Positions 27,050 through 34,532 of a stretch of DNA of 40,671 bases are shown piece by piece; position 1 is the first letter of the stretch, and every line of letters begins with the position of its first letter. Position numbers and translations under genes: made by a program. Source of the DNA: Nocardiopsis xinjiangensis YIM 90004 (GTDB lineage: Bacteria > Actinomycetota > Actinomycetes > Streptosporangiales > Streptosporangiaceae); NCBI RefSeq assembly GCF_000341145.1, contig NZ_ANBE01000029.1, positions 1 to 40,671 on the forward strand, read 5' to 3'. Below the pieces are notes generated by a model. The model was not told the origin of the DNA, did no database searches, and saw nothing but the letters and a program-made list of their open reading frames with translations.

Positions 27050-28237
27050 TCAGGCAGTGCCGAGCCACATGTCGGGGCCGAAGACCTCGTAGTGGATGTG
27101 GCGCGGCGCAACACCGGCGTCGAGGAACTGGGAACGGACCTCGCTCATGAACGGCAGGGGCCCGCAGAGGAAGACCTCGGCCCCCTCGGGCACCGTCACC
27201 TCCGACAGGTCCATGAGGCCGCGGTGGTCGCCGTCATCGCTGTTCTCGTACCAGGTGCGGGAGACGGCACCGGGCAGGTTGCCGAGGAGTACCGCCGTCT
27301 CGTCGCGGTGGGGGTGTTCGGCGGGCCCGTGGTCGGCATGCAGGACGAGGATCTCGCGTGTGCTTCCGGTCTCGGCCAGGTGGTGCAGCATCGCGACCAT
27401 GGGTGTGCAGCCGATCCCGGCCGAGACGAGCACGACCGGGTGGTCGCCGTCGGGCACGGTGACGTCCCCGGCCGGAGTGGAGACCATGAAGGTGTCCCCC
27501 GGGGAGGCGGAGTCGTGCAGCAGGGTGGAGACCTCACCCGCCGGGGTCTCGCCCGCACGCAGGCGCTTGACGGTGATGCGGCGCCGGCGGCCGTCCCAGC
27601 CGGTGAGGGAGTACTGGCGGGCCTGGCGGACCCCGCCGTCGGGCAAGCGCACCTGCACGCTGACGTACTGGCCGGCGCGGAAGGCGGGTGCGGGGTCCCC
27701 GTCCTGCGGTTCGAGGTCGAGGGAGACGGTGTCGGGGGTCTGCTGGGCACGGTCGGTCACGCGCCAGGGCCTCCAGACGTCGCGTCCTGTGGAACCGCTC
27801 TGGTGGTAGAGGCGGGCCTCGATGGCGATGAGCGCCCCGGCCATGAGCCAGTAGACCTCGTCCCAGGCGGCGACGACGTCGGGGGTGGCGGCCTCCCCGA
27901 GGACCTCGGCGATGCCCCGGAAGAGGTACTTGTGCACGATCACGTACTGGTCCTCGGTCACTCCGAGGGACACGTGCTTGTGCGCGACGCGCGAGAGCAT
28001 CGTGTCGGGGCGCTCGTCGGGGTTCTCGAGCAGGGCGGTGGCGAAACCGGCGATGGAGGCGGCGAGGGCCTTGCGTTGGTCCCCGTTGGCCTGGTTGGCA
28101 CGGTTGAACAGGCCGTCGAGCAGCTCGGGGTGTTCAACCAGCATCCCGTCGTAGAACCGGGCGGTGATGGTGTCGAGGTGCTCGGCCACGGCCGGAAGGG
28201 TTGCGCGGACGGTGGCTGCGGACTCTTGGGAGAGCAT
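27050..28237 (-). CDS. hmp: Flavohemoglobin / nitric oxide dioxygenase
   Basis: Converts NO plus O2 to nitrate using NAD(P)H, FAD and heme. The 395-aa length and domain order fit the family: globin (1-140) with distal Tyr29 (ARFYDGML) and proximal His88 (HKHVSLGV), an FAD domain with RQYSL, and an NAD domain with SAGIGCTPM, FLCGPLPFM and the C-terminal HYEVFGP. ATG 28237 has GAGGAC upstream. An NsrR-type box lies 34 bases ahead and the NsrR gene is the next gene upstream. The gene starts a unit that continues into the LAL regulator. Confidence 0.96.
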   Translation of the reverse strand: MLSQESAATVRATLPAVAEHLDTITARFYDGMLVEHPELLDGLFNRANQANGDQRKALAASIAGFATALLENPDERPDTMLSRVAHKHVSLGVTEDQYVIVHKYLFRGIAEVLGEAATPDVVAAWDEVYWLMAGALIAIEARLYHQSGSTGRDVWRPWRVTDRAQQTPDTVSLDLEPQDGDPAPAFRAGQYVSVQVRLPDGGVRQARQYSLTGWDGRRRRITVKRLRAGETPAGEVSTLLHDSASPGDTFMVSTPAGDVTVPDGDHPVVLVSAGIGCTPMVAMLHHLAETGSTREILVLHADHGPAEHPHRDETAVLLGNLPGAVSRTWYENSDDGDHRGLMDLSEVTVPEGAEVFLCGPLPFMSEVRSQFLDAGVAPRHIHYEVFGPDMWLGTA

Positions 28238-28271
28238 GCGTCCTCTTTCTTCGGGGTGCCCCGAACCAGAT

Positions 28272-28294
28272 AATTAGCATCTGAAATGCATATT
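28272..28294 (-). promoter_or_regulatory. NsrR-type operator of hmp
   Basis: An imperfect 11-1-11 dyad with arms AATTAGCATCT and AAATGCATATT around a central G. It is close to the AANATGCATTT-N-AAATGCATNTT pattern reported for Streptomyces NsrR sites. It is AT-rich in a GC-rich context and sits 34 bases before the hmp start. Confidence 0.75.
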
Positions 28295-28388
28295 AAATCC
28301 GGGCCGCGGGGCCGCCCTCCGGGGGTGCCCTCAGGACCCCCCGCACCCCCAGGGTCCTGCGCGAGCGCCCGGATCAGGCAGGGCCATC

Positions 28389-28416
28389 AGGACCCACGCG
28401 ACAGAGCGCGGGTCCT
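28389..28416 (-). terminator. Hairpin after nsrR
   Basis: Stem of 7 + 4 bp with a bulged A (28389-28395 and 28397-28400 pairing with 28407-28416), 20 bases past the nsrR stop. A second 8-bp inverted repeat, CAGGACCC/GGGTCCTG (28332-28359), follows. No T tract. Confidence 0.5.
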
Positions 28417-28435
28417 ACCGGTGAAAGGCACTTCG

Positions 28436-28915
28436 TCAGGTCTGTGCAGGGCCGTCCGGCCCAGGGCCTCGGCCCCCGGCCGGAGGTTCGCGCAACAGGG
28501 CCAGGGCCCGGCGTGCGGGAGGCGCCACCAGCGATTCGACGGTGACCTGGTCCAACGAGGCGTAGAAGGCCTCCCGCGCCCGGGCCAGAGCGGCCCGCAG
28601 GCGGCAGGCCTCACGCAGCGGGCAGGGCGGGTCGTCCTCACAACCCGCGAGATCTCCGTCACCTTCGAGTTCGCGCACGATCGCCCCGACGGAGGAAGCA
28701 CGGCCGGCCTCGGTCAGCAGCAACCCTCCCCCTCGGCCTCGCCGGGCTTCCACCAGCCCCATCTCGGACAGGCGGGCCACGGCCTTGGCCATGTGCGTGT
28801 AGGGCACGGCGAGCATGCCGGCCGCGGCCCGCGTGGTCAGGCGTTCGCCGTCGTCGGCCACGGCCAGCCGCATGACCAGGCGGAGGGACACGTCGGTGAA
28901 GGCGGTCAGGCGCAT
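28436..28915 (-). CDS. nsrR: NO-sensing Rrf2-family repressor NsrR
   Basis: A 159-aa iron-sulfur repressor. The N-terminal winged helix (about 1-70) includes Asp8, the unusual fourth cluster ligand established for Streptomyces NsrR. The [4Fe-4S] cysteines are Cys92, Cys98 and Cys104 (GCEDDPPCPLREACR). The C-terminus is Pro/Gly-rich. Destruction of the cluster by NO should release the operator of the downstream hmp gene. ATG 28915 has only a weak G-rich ribosome site. It is encoded on the same strand as hmp, 198 bases upstream, with a hairpin between, so the two are probably separate units. Confidence 0.94.
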   Translation of the reverse strand: MRLTAFTDVSLRLVMRLAVADDGERLTTRAAAGMLAVPYTHMAKAVARLSEMGLVEARRGRGGGLLLTEAGRASSVGAIVRELEGDGDLAGCEDDPPCPLREACRLRAALARAREAFYASLDQVTVESLVAPPARRALALLREPPAGGRGPGPDGPAQT

Positions 28916-29191
28916 GCCCCCAAAGGTACGCGGGCCGCATCATTTCGAACGAGTAGCGGCCCCCCGGGCACTGGGCCTGCTCACCCCGGTCTCTTCAGCA
29001 TCACCGGAATCGGACCGGCGGTTACACACGCTGCGGGGATGAACGGGGGCCGCATTCGGGTTTCACCCGACGAAAGGCGCACGAGGACACCCGTGCGATG
29101 ATGCGGACACCGCGCGCGGCGCGGACCACGACAATCGTCCACAACGCCCGGGGACACCCGCGAGGTGCCTCGAGGCAACGGAGGAACGATC

Positions 29192-30046
29192 ATGAACACC
29201 ACGACCACGACCCCATCGAACGGCGGCGCCCTCTACGGCGGGATCACCAACCGGCGTGTCACCGTACGCGACCTGGCCCTGGCCAAGGGGCGCGGCGAAC
29301 GCTGGCCGATGCTGACCTCCTACGACGCCATGAGCGCGCGGATCTTCGACGAGGCGGGCATCCCGGTCCTGCTCGTGGGCGACTCGGCCGCCAACGTCGT
29401 CTACGGCTACGACACGACCGTTCCCGTCTCGGTCGACGAACTCCTCCCCCTGGTGGCGGGGGTGGCCCGCTCCACCAGCCGGGCCCTGGTGGTGGCCGAC
29501 CTGCCGTTCGGCTCCTACGAGGGTTCGCCCCAGCAGGCCCTGGCGAGCTCCGCCCGCTTCATGAAGGAGGGGCGCGCCCAGGCGGTCAAGCTGGAGGGCG
29601 GCCAGGAGGTCGTCCCGCAGGTGGAGCTGCTGGTCCGGGCCGGTGTGCCGGTCATGGCGCACGTGGGCCTGACCCCGCAGTCGGTCAACACCCTGGGCGG
29701 GTTCCGTGTCCAGGGCCGCGGGGAGGCCGCCGAGCAGCTGATGAAGGACGCCAAGGAGATGGAGCGCGCGGGCGCCTTCGCGGTCGTCCTCGAGGCGGTG
29801 CCGGCGGACCTGGGCGCGCGCGTGACCGAGCAGTTGGACATCCCCACGGTCGGGATCGGGGCGGGCTCCTCGACCGACGCGCAGGTGCTGGTGTGGCAGG
29901 ACATGGCCGGTCTGAGCGACTGGACCCCGAAGTTCGTCAAGACCTTCACCGACCTGCGCTCGTCCCTGCGTGAAGCGGCCGAGACCTACGCCGACGAGGT
30001 CCGGGACGGGACCTTCCCGCAGGAGCAGCACTCCTACGGAGGCTGA
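29192..30046 (+). CDS. panB: 3-methyl-2-oxobutanoate hydroxymethyltransferase PanB
   Basis: Makes ketopantoate from 2-oxoisovalerate and methylene-tetrahydrofolate, the first committed step to pantothenate and CoA. The 284-aa TIM barrel shows the family motifs [37 protein letters not shown] (metal Asp), [11 protein letters not shown], the KLEGG turn, and the catalytic Glu in AVVLEAVP. The start is ATG 29192 with GGAGGAAC upstream. Monocistronic; a 12-bp hairpin follows. Its place after the glutamine synthetase block matches M. tuberculosis gene order. Cytosolic decamer by family knowledge. Confidence 0.97.
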   Translation: MNTTTTTPSNGGALYGGITNRRVTVRDLALAKGRGERWPMLTSYDAMSARIFDEAGIPVLLVGDSAANVVYGYDTTVPVSVDELLPLVAGVARSTSRALVVADLPFGSYEGSPQQALASSARFMKEGRAQAVKLEGGQEVVPQVELLVRAGVPVMAHVGLTPQSVNTLGGFRVQGRGEAAEQLMKDAKEMERAGAFAVVLEAVPADLGARVTEQLDIPTVGIGAGSSTDAQVLVWQDMAGLSDWTPKFVKTFTDLRSSLREAAETYADEVRDGTFPQEQHSYGG

Positions 30047-30082
30047 CCCGGTGCCGTGAGGGCACGGTGGACTCGGAACAGG

Positions 30083-30110
30083 ACCGCCGACCGGTGCGCC
30101 GGTCGGCGGT
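30083..30110 (+). terminator. Terminator hairpin after panB
   Basis: Perfect 12-bp stem (30083-30094 with 30099-30110) and a TGCG loop, 36 bases past the stop. Confidence 0.75.
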
Positions 30111-30178
30111 TCGTCGTGTGCGCGCTCCTCCCCCTGCCGGGCTTCCCGTGCGCTCCTTTTCCTGTGACGCAGGCAACA

Positions 30179-30196
30179 ACCGAGACATTACTCGGT
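30179..30196 (+). promoter_or_regulatory. Inverted repeat ACCGAG-N6-CTCGGT in the LLM oxidoreductase promoter
   Basis: A perfect 6-6-6 dyad, AT-rich in the centre, about 85 bases before the ATG at 30281. An overlapping TTACTCGGTAGTA element is also partly symmetric. It is likely an operator for a TetR-type regulator; the regulator is not identified. Confidence 0.4.
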
Positions 30197-30280
30197 AGTA
30201 CAGTGACTGGGGACCGAGCAGCGGCCGGTGCAACGGGCCCCGGGCGCCGCGGGAACGCCCTCCGGAAGGGATCAGGACAC

Positions 30281-31321
30281 ATGCGCATCTCGACGCAGCT
30301 CCAGTACGACGGCGACCCGAAGGCGGCCGCCGACTCGGTGGTCGCACTCGAGAAGGCCGGGCTCGACACCGTCTGGGTCGCCGAGGTCTACGGGTTCGAC
30401 GGCCCCACCCTCATGGGGTATCTCGCCGCACGCACCGAGCGGGTGAAGATCGCGTCCGGCATCCTGCCCCTGTACAGCCGCACCCCCTCCCTCATCGCGA
30501 TGACCGCCGCCGGGCTGGACAACATCTCCGACGGCCGGGCGGTCCTGGGCCTGGGCGCGAGCGGTCCGCAGGTCATCGAGGGTTTCCACGGGGTGCCTTA
30601 CACCAAACCGCTGACCCGCACGCGCGAGACCATCGAGATCTGCCGCAAGATCTGGGCCCGGGAGGAGCGCCTGACCCACGACGGGAGGGCTTTCCAGCTC
30701 CCGCTTCCCCCCGAGGAGGGCACCGGGTTGGGCAAACCCCTCAAGATCATCAACCACCCCGTGCGCAAGAACATCCCCATCCACGTGGCGGCCCTGGGTG
30801 TGAAGAACGTGGCGATGACCGCCGAGATCGCCGACGGCTGGCTGCCGCACCTGTTCATCCCGGAGAAGGCCGACCGGGTCTGGGGCGAGTCGCTGGCCGA
30901 GGGCAAGGCCAGGCGCGACCCGTCCCTGGGCGAGTTGGAGATCAGCGCCGGGGGCATGCTCGCCATCGGTGAGGGCGAGGACACCAAGAAGCTCCTGGAC
31001 TTCATGCGTCCGATGATCGCGCTCTACGTCGGCGGTATGGGCGCCAAGGGCAAGAACTTCTACAACACGGTGGCCCAGCGGTACGGCTTCGAGGAGGCCG
31101 CCGCCGAGATCCAGGACCTGTACCTGGACGGCAAGAAGGACGAGGCAGCCGCAGCCGTGCCGGAGGAGTTCGTGGAGCTGACCAACATGGTCGGCCCCGA
31201 GTCCTACGTGCGCGAACGTGTGGAGGCCTTCCGCGCCGCCGGGGTCACCCAGCTGAACGTGACCCCCGTCGGTGAGAACCCGGCAGCTCTGGTGGAGAAG
31301 GTCAAGGGCTGGGTGAGCTGA
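30281..31321 (+). CDS. F420-dependent luciferase-like (LLM) oxidoreductase
   Basis: A 346-aa TIM-barrel protein of the LLM class that uses coenzyme F420 instead of FMN. N-terminal MRISTQLQYDGDPKAAADSVVALEKAGLDTVWVAEVYGFD and the GILPLYSRTPSLIAMTAAGLD segment are typical, and GLGASGPQVIEGFHG is the usual cofactor-side loop. ATG 30281 is preceded by GGAAGGG. The substrate is unknown. It converges on NADPH:F420 oxidoreductase across a shared terminator, so one gene would use the reduced cofactor that the other makes. The upstream palindrome suggests regulated expression. Confidence 0.9.
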   Translation: MRISTQLQYDGDPKAAADSVVALEKAGLDTVWVAEVYGFDGPTLMGYLAARTERVKIASGILPLYSRTPSLIAMTAAGLDNISDGRAVLGLGASGPQVIEGFHGVPYTKPLTRTRETIEICRKIWAREERLTHDGRAFQLPLPPEEGTGLGKPLKIINHPVRKNIPIHVAALGVKNVAMTAEIADGWLPHLFIPEKADRVWGESLAEGKARRDPSLGELEISAGGMLAIGEGEDTKKLLDFMRPMIALYVGGMGAKGKNFYNTVAQRYGFEEAAAEIQDLYLDGKKDEAAAAVPEEFVELTNMVGPESYVRERVEAFRAAGVTQLNVTPVGENPAALVEKVKGWVS

Positions 31322-31337
31322 CCGCTCCACCCCGCGG

Positions 31338-31379
31338 CCTTGCTACCGGCTCCGGGTCCGGCGATGGCCGGTAGCAAGG
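31338..31379. terminator. Bidirectional terminator between the F420 genes
   Basis: Perfect 13-bp stem (31338-31350 with 31367-31379) with an internally paired 16-base loop. It sits between the two convergent stop codons. Confidence 0.8.
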
Positions 31380-31388
31380 TCCATGCGG

Positions 31389-32087
31389 TCACAGGCCGGT
31401 GATGCGGATCCCGGCGTGGGTCTTGTAGCGGCGGTTCACGGCGATGAGGTTGGCGGTGAGCGCCTCGACCTGGTGGGCGTTGCGCAGCCGGCCGCCGAAG
31501 ACGCCCCGCACACCGGGGATGCGGTCGGCCAGAGCGCGCACCACGTCGGTGGCGGCGCGGTCCTCGCCCATGACCAGCACGTCCAGGTCGACCTCGGCCA
31601 CCTCCGGGTCGAGCAGCAGACGGGCCGAGACGTGGTGGAAGGCGGCGGTGACCCGGCTGTCGGCGAGAACCTGCTCGGCCTGCTGTGCAGCGCTGCCCTC
31701 GGGTACCTCCAGCGGGAACGGACCGCGTTTGTCGAACCCGAGCGGGTTGACGCAGTCCACGACGATCTTCCCCGCCAGGGGCCCGACCAGCCCCTCCAGC
31801 AGTTCGCGGTGGCCCTCCCAAGGCACGGCGACGACGACGATGTCGCCCTCGGCCGCGGCGGCCGCGTTGTCGAGGCCGCGTACGTCGACCTCGGTGGAGT
31901 CGGCCTCCACGAGCTCGGCGGCGGCCTTCTGGGCGCGTTCGGCGCTACGGGAGCCCAGGACGACGGTGTTGCCGGCCAGGGCCAGGCGGCGGGCCAGGCC
32001 CCGGCCCTGGTCGCCGGTGCCGCCCAGGACCGCGACGGTCGCAGTGGCGACGTCGACCTCGGGGGTGCTGTCTTCGGTCGTAGTCAT
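31389..32087 (-). CDS. npdG: NADPH-dependent F420 reductase
   Basis: Transfers hydride between NADPH and F420. The 232-aa form starts at ATG 32087 (AGGA upstream). An N-terminal Rossmann fold, VAVLGGTGDQGRGLARRLAL, is followed by the NADP-phosphate-binding GSRSAERA; the longer upstream frame is Arg-rich and not family-like. C-terminal features include VNPLGFDKRGPF and the closing ANLIAVNRRYKTHAGIRITGL. Streptomyces and mycobacterial Fno/NpdG proteins have the same length. Its neighbour is an F420-dependent oxidoreductase. Cytosolic. Confidence 0.94.
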   Translation of the reverse strand: MTTTEDSTPEVDVATATVAVLGGTGDQGRGLARRLALAGNTVVLGSRSAERAQKAAAELVEADSTEVDVRGLDNAAAAAEGDIVVVAVPWEGHRELLEGLVGPLAGKIVVDCVNPLGFDKRGPFPLEVPEGSAAQQAEQVLADSRVTAAFHHVSARLLLDPEVAEVDLDVLVMGEDRAATDVVRALADRIPGVRGVFGGRLRNAHQVEALTANLIAVNRRYKTHAGIRITGL

Positions 32088-32137
32088 GGAGCGATCCTGC
32101 CATGAGGGCCCCGGGCAGGGTCGAGCGGCCCGCGGCC

Positions 32138-32329
32138 TCAGGTGTCGCGCTCCTCGTCTTCCTGTTCGTCCCACTGCTCGTTGCGGCGGGCGGCGATGTT
32201 CAGCGCGTTCGCGGCCGTGGCCTCGTCCGGGTAGGGACCCATGCGCTGCTTGTTCGGGCAGCCCGCCCCGTGCTCGACCCGGTTGTGCTTGAGGCAGTAC
32301 CACCAGTTGTCGCCCTGTACGTCACTCAT
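32138..32329 (-). CDS. Small Cys/His-containing actinobacterial protein, unknown function
   Basis: A 63-aa protein starting at ATG 32329, with AGGAGG seven bases upstream that clearly selects this start over a longer frame to 32404. The core [19 protein letters not shown] contains Cys12, His15, His20 and Cys24, a possible small metal-binding knuckle. It is followed by [20 protein letters not shown] and an acidic tail. Similar short proteins occur beside map in other actinobacteria, as far as I recall; none is characterised to my knowledge. It is divergent from map with 128 bases between. Confidence 0.82.
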   Translation of the reverse strand: MSDVQGDNWWYCLKHNRVEHGAGCPNKQRMGPYPDEATAANALNIAARRNEQWDEQEDEERDT

Positions 32330-32443
32330 GTCGGCCTCCTGTCGCAGTCTGTCGGGGTCCCCGGGGCCGAGCATGCCCGCCTGGCTCGGCCCGAAGCCTC
32401 TCACGCCACACTCGGCTCAGCCCCGCGGCCGCCGCACACGAAC

Positions 32444-32460
32444 TACAATTCGTACCCATG
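32444..32460 (+). promoter_or_regulatory. Leaderless promoter of map
   Basis: TACAAT at 32444-32449, a near-consensus -10, lies eight bases before the ATG at 32458, with no Shine-Dalgarno. Transcription would start at or next to the A of the ATG. No clear -35 is visible. Confidence 0.65.
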
Positions 32461-33309
32461 ACTTCTCCGCTGGTTCCTGGGCGAATCTCGCCACAACGTT
32501 CGGTCCCCTCGTACATCGTCCGGCCGGAGTACGTCGGCCGTAAACAGCCTGCCGAAGGGCTCTTGGGCGACGTCCAGACCCCGGAGACCATCGAGCGGAT
32601 CCGCGAGGCCGGCCGGATCGCCGCGCAGGCCCTGCAGGAGATCGGCAAGAACGTCCGTCCGGGCGTGACCACCGACGAGCTCGACCGCATCGGTCACGAT
32701 TTCCTGCTGGACCACGGTGCTTACCCGAGCACCTTGGGTTACAAGGGCTATCCGAAGTCGCTGTGCTCCTCCCTCAACGAGGTGATCTGCCACGGCATCC
32801 CCGACGACACCGTGCTCTCGGACGGCGACATCGTCAACATCGACATCACCGCCTACAAGGACGGCGTGCACGGCGACACCAACGCCACGTTCCTGTGCGG
32901 CGACGTCTCCGAGGAGCACCGCCTGCTGGTGGAACGCACCGAGGAGGCCACCATGCGGGCCATCAAGGCGTGCCGCCCGGGACGGCAGCTCAACATCATC
33001 GGCCGCGTCATCGAGTCCTACGCCAAGCGGTTCGGTTACGGCGTGGTGCGCGACTTCACCGGCCACGGCGTGGGTCCGGAGTTCCACTCCGGCCTGGTGG
33101 TGCCGCACTACGACGACCCGCGCGCGAACACGGTCATGGAGCCGGGCATGACGTTCACGATCGAGCCCATGATCACCCTGGGCGGGGTGGACTACGACCT
33201 GTGGGACGACGGCTGGACCGCCGTGACCGCCGACCGCAAGTGGACGGCGCAGTTCGAGCACACACTCGTCATCACCGACACCGGCGTGGAGATCCTCACG
33301 CTGCCCTGA
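32458..33309 (+). CDS. map: Type I methionine aminopeptidase
   Basis: Removes the initiator Met from nascent proteins. The five dimetal ligands are present: Asp129, Asp140, His203, Glu236 and Glu267, with the active-site His112 in EVICHGIP. The 283-aa form has the Pro-rich N-terminal extension of about 40 residues ([19 protein letters not shown]) typical of the long actinobacterial MetAP subtype. It is translated from a probably leaderless mRNA. The chromosome carries it away from the ribosomal-protein operon, so a second map may exist elsewhere. Confidence 0.97.
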   Translation: MTSPLVPGRISPQRSVPSYIVRPEYVGRKQPAEGLLGDVQTPETIERIREAGRIAAQALQEIGKNVRPGVTTDELDRIGHDFLLDHGAYPSTLGYKGYPKSLCSSLNEVICHGIPDDTVLSDGDIVNIDITAYKDGVHGDTNATFLCGDVSEEHRLLVERTEEATMRAIKACRPGRQLNIIGRVIESYAKRFGYGVVRDFTGHGVGPEFHSGLVVPHYDDPRANTVMEPGMTFTIEPMITLGGVDYDLWDDGWTAVTADRKWTAQFEHTLVITDTGVEILTLP

Positions 33310-33326
33310 GTGCTCCTCGCGAGCCC

Positions 33327-33353
33327 GGGCCCCGGTTCACCTCTCCGGGGCCC
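33327..33353 (+). terminator. Terminator hairpin after map
   Basis: Perfect 9-bp stem (33327-33335 with 33345-33353), 18 bases past the stop. Confidence 0.65.
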
Positions 33354-33359
33354 CTCGTG

Positions 33360-33470
33360 AAGGTCATCGAGCTGCTGCTGGGCAGCCTCGTCCCATTCGA
33401 TGCGGTACACCTACAGCCCCGACCGCTTCTTGACCTCGCTCCATGGTGTCGTGGAGACCCCTTCGCCCTT
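33360..33470 (-). pseudogene. Possible relic of a RelE/ParE toxin-antitoxin pair
   Basis: On the minus strand an open frame ends in STTPWSEVKKRSGL and a TAG (33413-33411), immediately followed by GTG (33410) opening with YRIEWDEAAQQQLDDL. The first resembles the C-terminus of small antitoxins, and the second the first helix and strand of RelE/ParE toxins. After about 17 codons the toxin likeness stops and the frame runs into the map terminator and map coding region. Both genes would be truncated, a remnant of about 110 bases. This rests on pattern recognition only. Confidence 0.35.
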
Positions 33471-33533
33471 TCCGCTCTGTCCGCAGCCCGCCGCCCCTCC
33501 GGACGAGCCATGGCGATCGGGGCCGCGCCCGCG

Positions 33534-33549
33534 TAGGATCGGCCCCGTG
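33534..33549 (+). promoter_or_regulatory. Leaderless promoter of the M55 peptidase gene
   Basis: TAGGAT (33534-33539) is seven bases ahead of the GTG at 33547, with no ribosome-binding site. It has the same architecture as at map. Confidence 0.55.
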
Positions 33550-34380
33550 AAGATCCTCGTCTCCGCCGACATGGAAGGCGCCACCGGCGTCACCTGGCCC
33601 GCCGACTGCGAACCCGGGACGGAGCAGTGGCAACGCTGCCGGTCCATGTTCACCAGCGATGTCAACGCCGCGATCGGAGGGCTCTTCGACGGCGGCGCGC
33701 ACGAGGTGTTCGTCAACGAGGCCCACGCGACCATGCGCAACCTGCTCCTGGAGCGCTTGGACGAGCGCGCCACGATGATCACCGGCCGCCACAAGGAACT
33801 CTCCATGGTCGAGGGAGTCCAGTCCGGCGACGTCGACGGCATCGTGTTCCTCGGATACCACTGCGGGGCCGGGGAGGAGGGCGTACTCGCCCACACCTAT
33901 CTGCCCAACGCCTTCACCGGGGTGTGGCTGGACGGCGCGCCCGCGAGCGAGGGGTACCTGAACGCGGCCGTGGTCGCGGAGTTCGGCACCCCCGTCGTGC
34001 TGGTCACCGGCGACGACCGTGCCTGCGAGGACGCCGGGTCCTACGCCCCGTCGGCGCGCAAGGTCGCGGTCAAGGACCACGTGAGCCGGTACGCGGCCCG
34101 GTGCCGTCCGCCCGCGCGCACCGCCGCCGCGATCAGCGCGGCCGCCAAGAGCTCCATGGAACTCGCCGGGTCGGTGGAACCGGCCGCACCGCGCTCCATG
34201 GTGCTGGAGGTCGAGGTCGACTCCGCGCACCTGGCTCAGGCCGCAGCGATCGTCCCGGGGGTGGAACGCACCGATGTGTGCCGCGTGCGCTACACCGCGC
34301 CCGACGCCTACGAGATGATCCGCTGCTTCAAGACGATCGCCACCCTCGTCTCGCAGGCGATGGAATCCCAGTACGGTTAG
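33547..34380 (+). CDS. M55 family D-aminopeptidase (DppA-like)
   Basis: A zinc peptidase that releases N-terminal D-amino acids from small peptides. The 277-aa protein opens with KILVSADMEGATGVT. Metal ligands known from B. subtilis DppA align: Asp8, Glu10, His60 (NEAH), His105 (GYHCGAG) and Glu135 (ASE), with the likely catalytic His116. The start GTG 33547 puts Asp8 and Glu10 in register with the family. It is probably leaderless. Two more peptidase genes follow in the same direction, consistent with use of D-Ala-containing cell-wall peptides. Confidence 0.94.
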   Translation: MKILVSADMEGATGVTWPADCEPGTEQWQRCRSMFTSDVNAAIGGLFDGGAHEVFVNEAHATMRNLLLERLDERATMITGRHKELSMVEGVQSGDVDGIVFLGYHCGAGEEGVLAHTYLPNAFTGVWLDGAPASEGYLNAAVVAEFGTPVVLVTGDDRACEDAGSYAPSARKVAVKDHVSRYAARCRPPARTAAAISAAAKSSMELAGSVEPAAPRSMVLEVEVDSAHLAQAAAIVPGVERTDVCRVRYTAPDAYEMIRCFKTIATLVSQAMESQYG

Positions 34381-34402
34381 GGCCGGGGCCTGGGCCCCGG
34401 CC
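34381..34402 (+). terminator. Hairpin directly after the M55 peptidase gene
   Basis: Perfect 10-bp inverted repeat starting at the first base after the stop codon (34381-34390 with 34393-34402). Confidence 0.55.
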
Positions 34403-34532
34403 GTTCCGGACGGTGGCCCGTGGCCGGTGAACCGATCGCCCCGGAACGAGTCCGAAGAGAGCGTAGGACCCCGGTGCGGACGACGGAACCCCCGTGCCCG
34501 GGGTGAAAGCCGTGTGAGAGTGAGGCCGAGCC

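Noticed and set aside
24047-28273. A 1408-codon open frame on the plus strand, antisense to the LAL regulator and hmp
   Set aside because: Its product is low-complexity and Gly/Val/Gln/His-rich with no domain. The minus strand carries clear families. Long antisense frames are an artefact of GC-biased third codon positions.
28936-28960. A possible NsrR site upstream of nsrR itself (ATTTCGAAC region)
   Set aside because: Only a few bases match one half-site and the other arm does not fit, so autoregulation is not supported.
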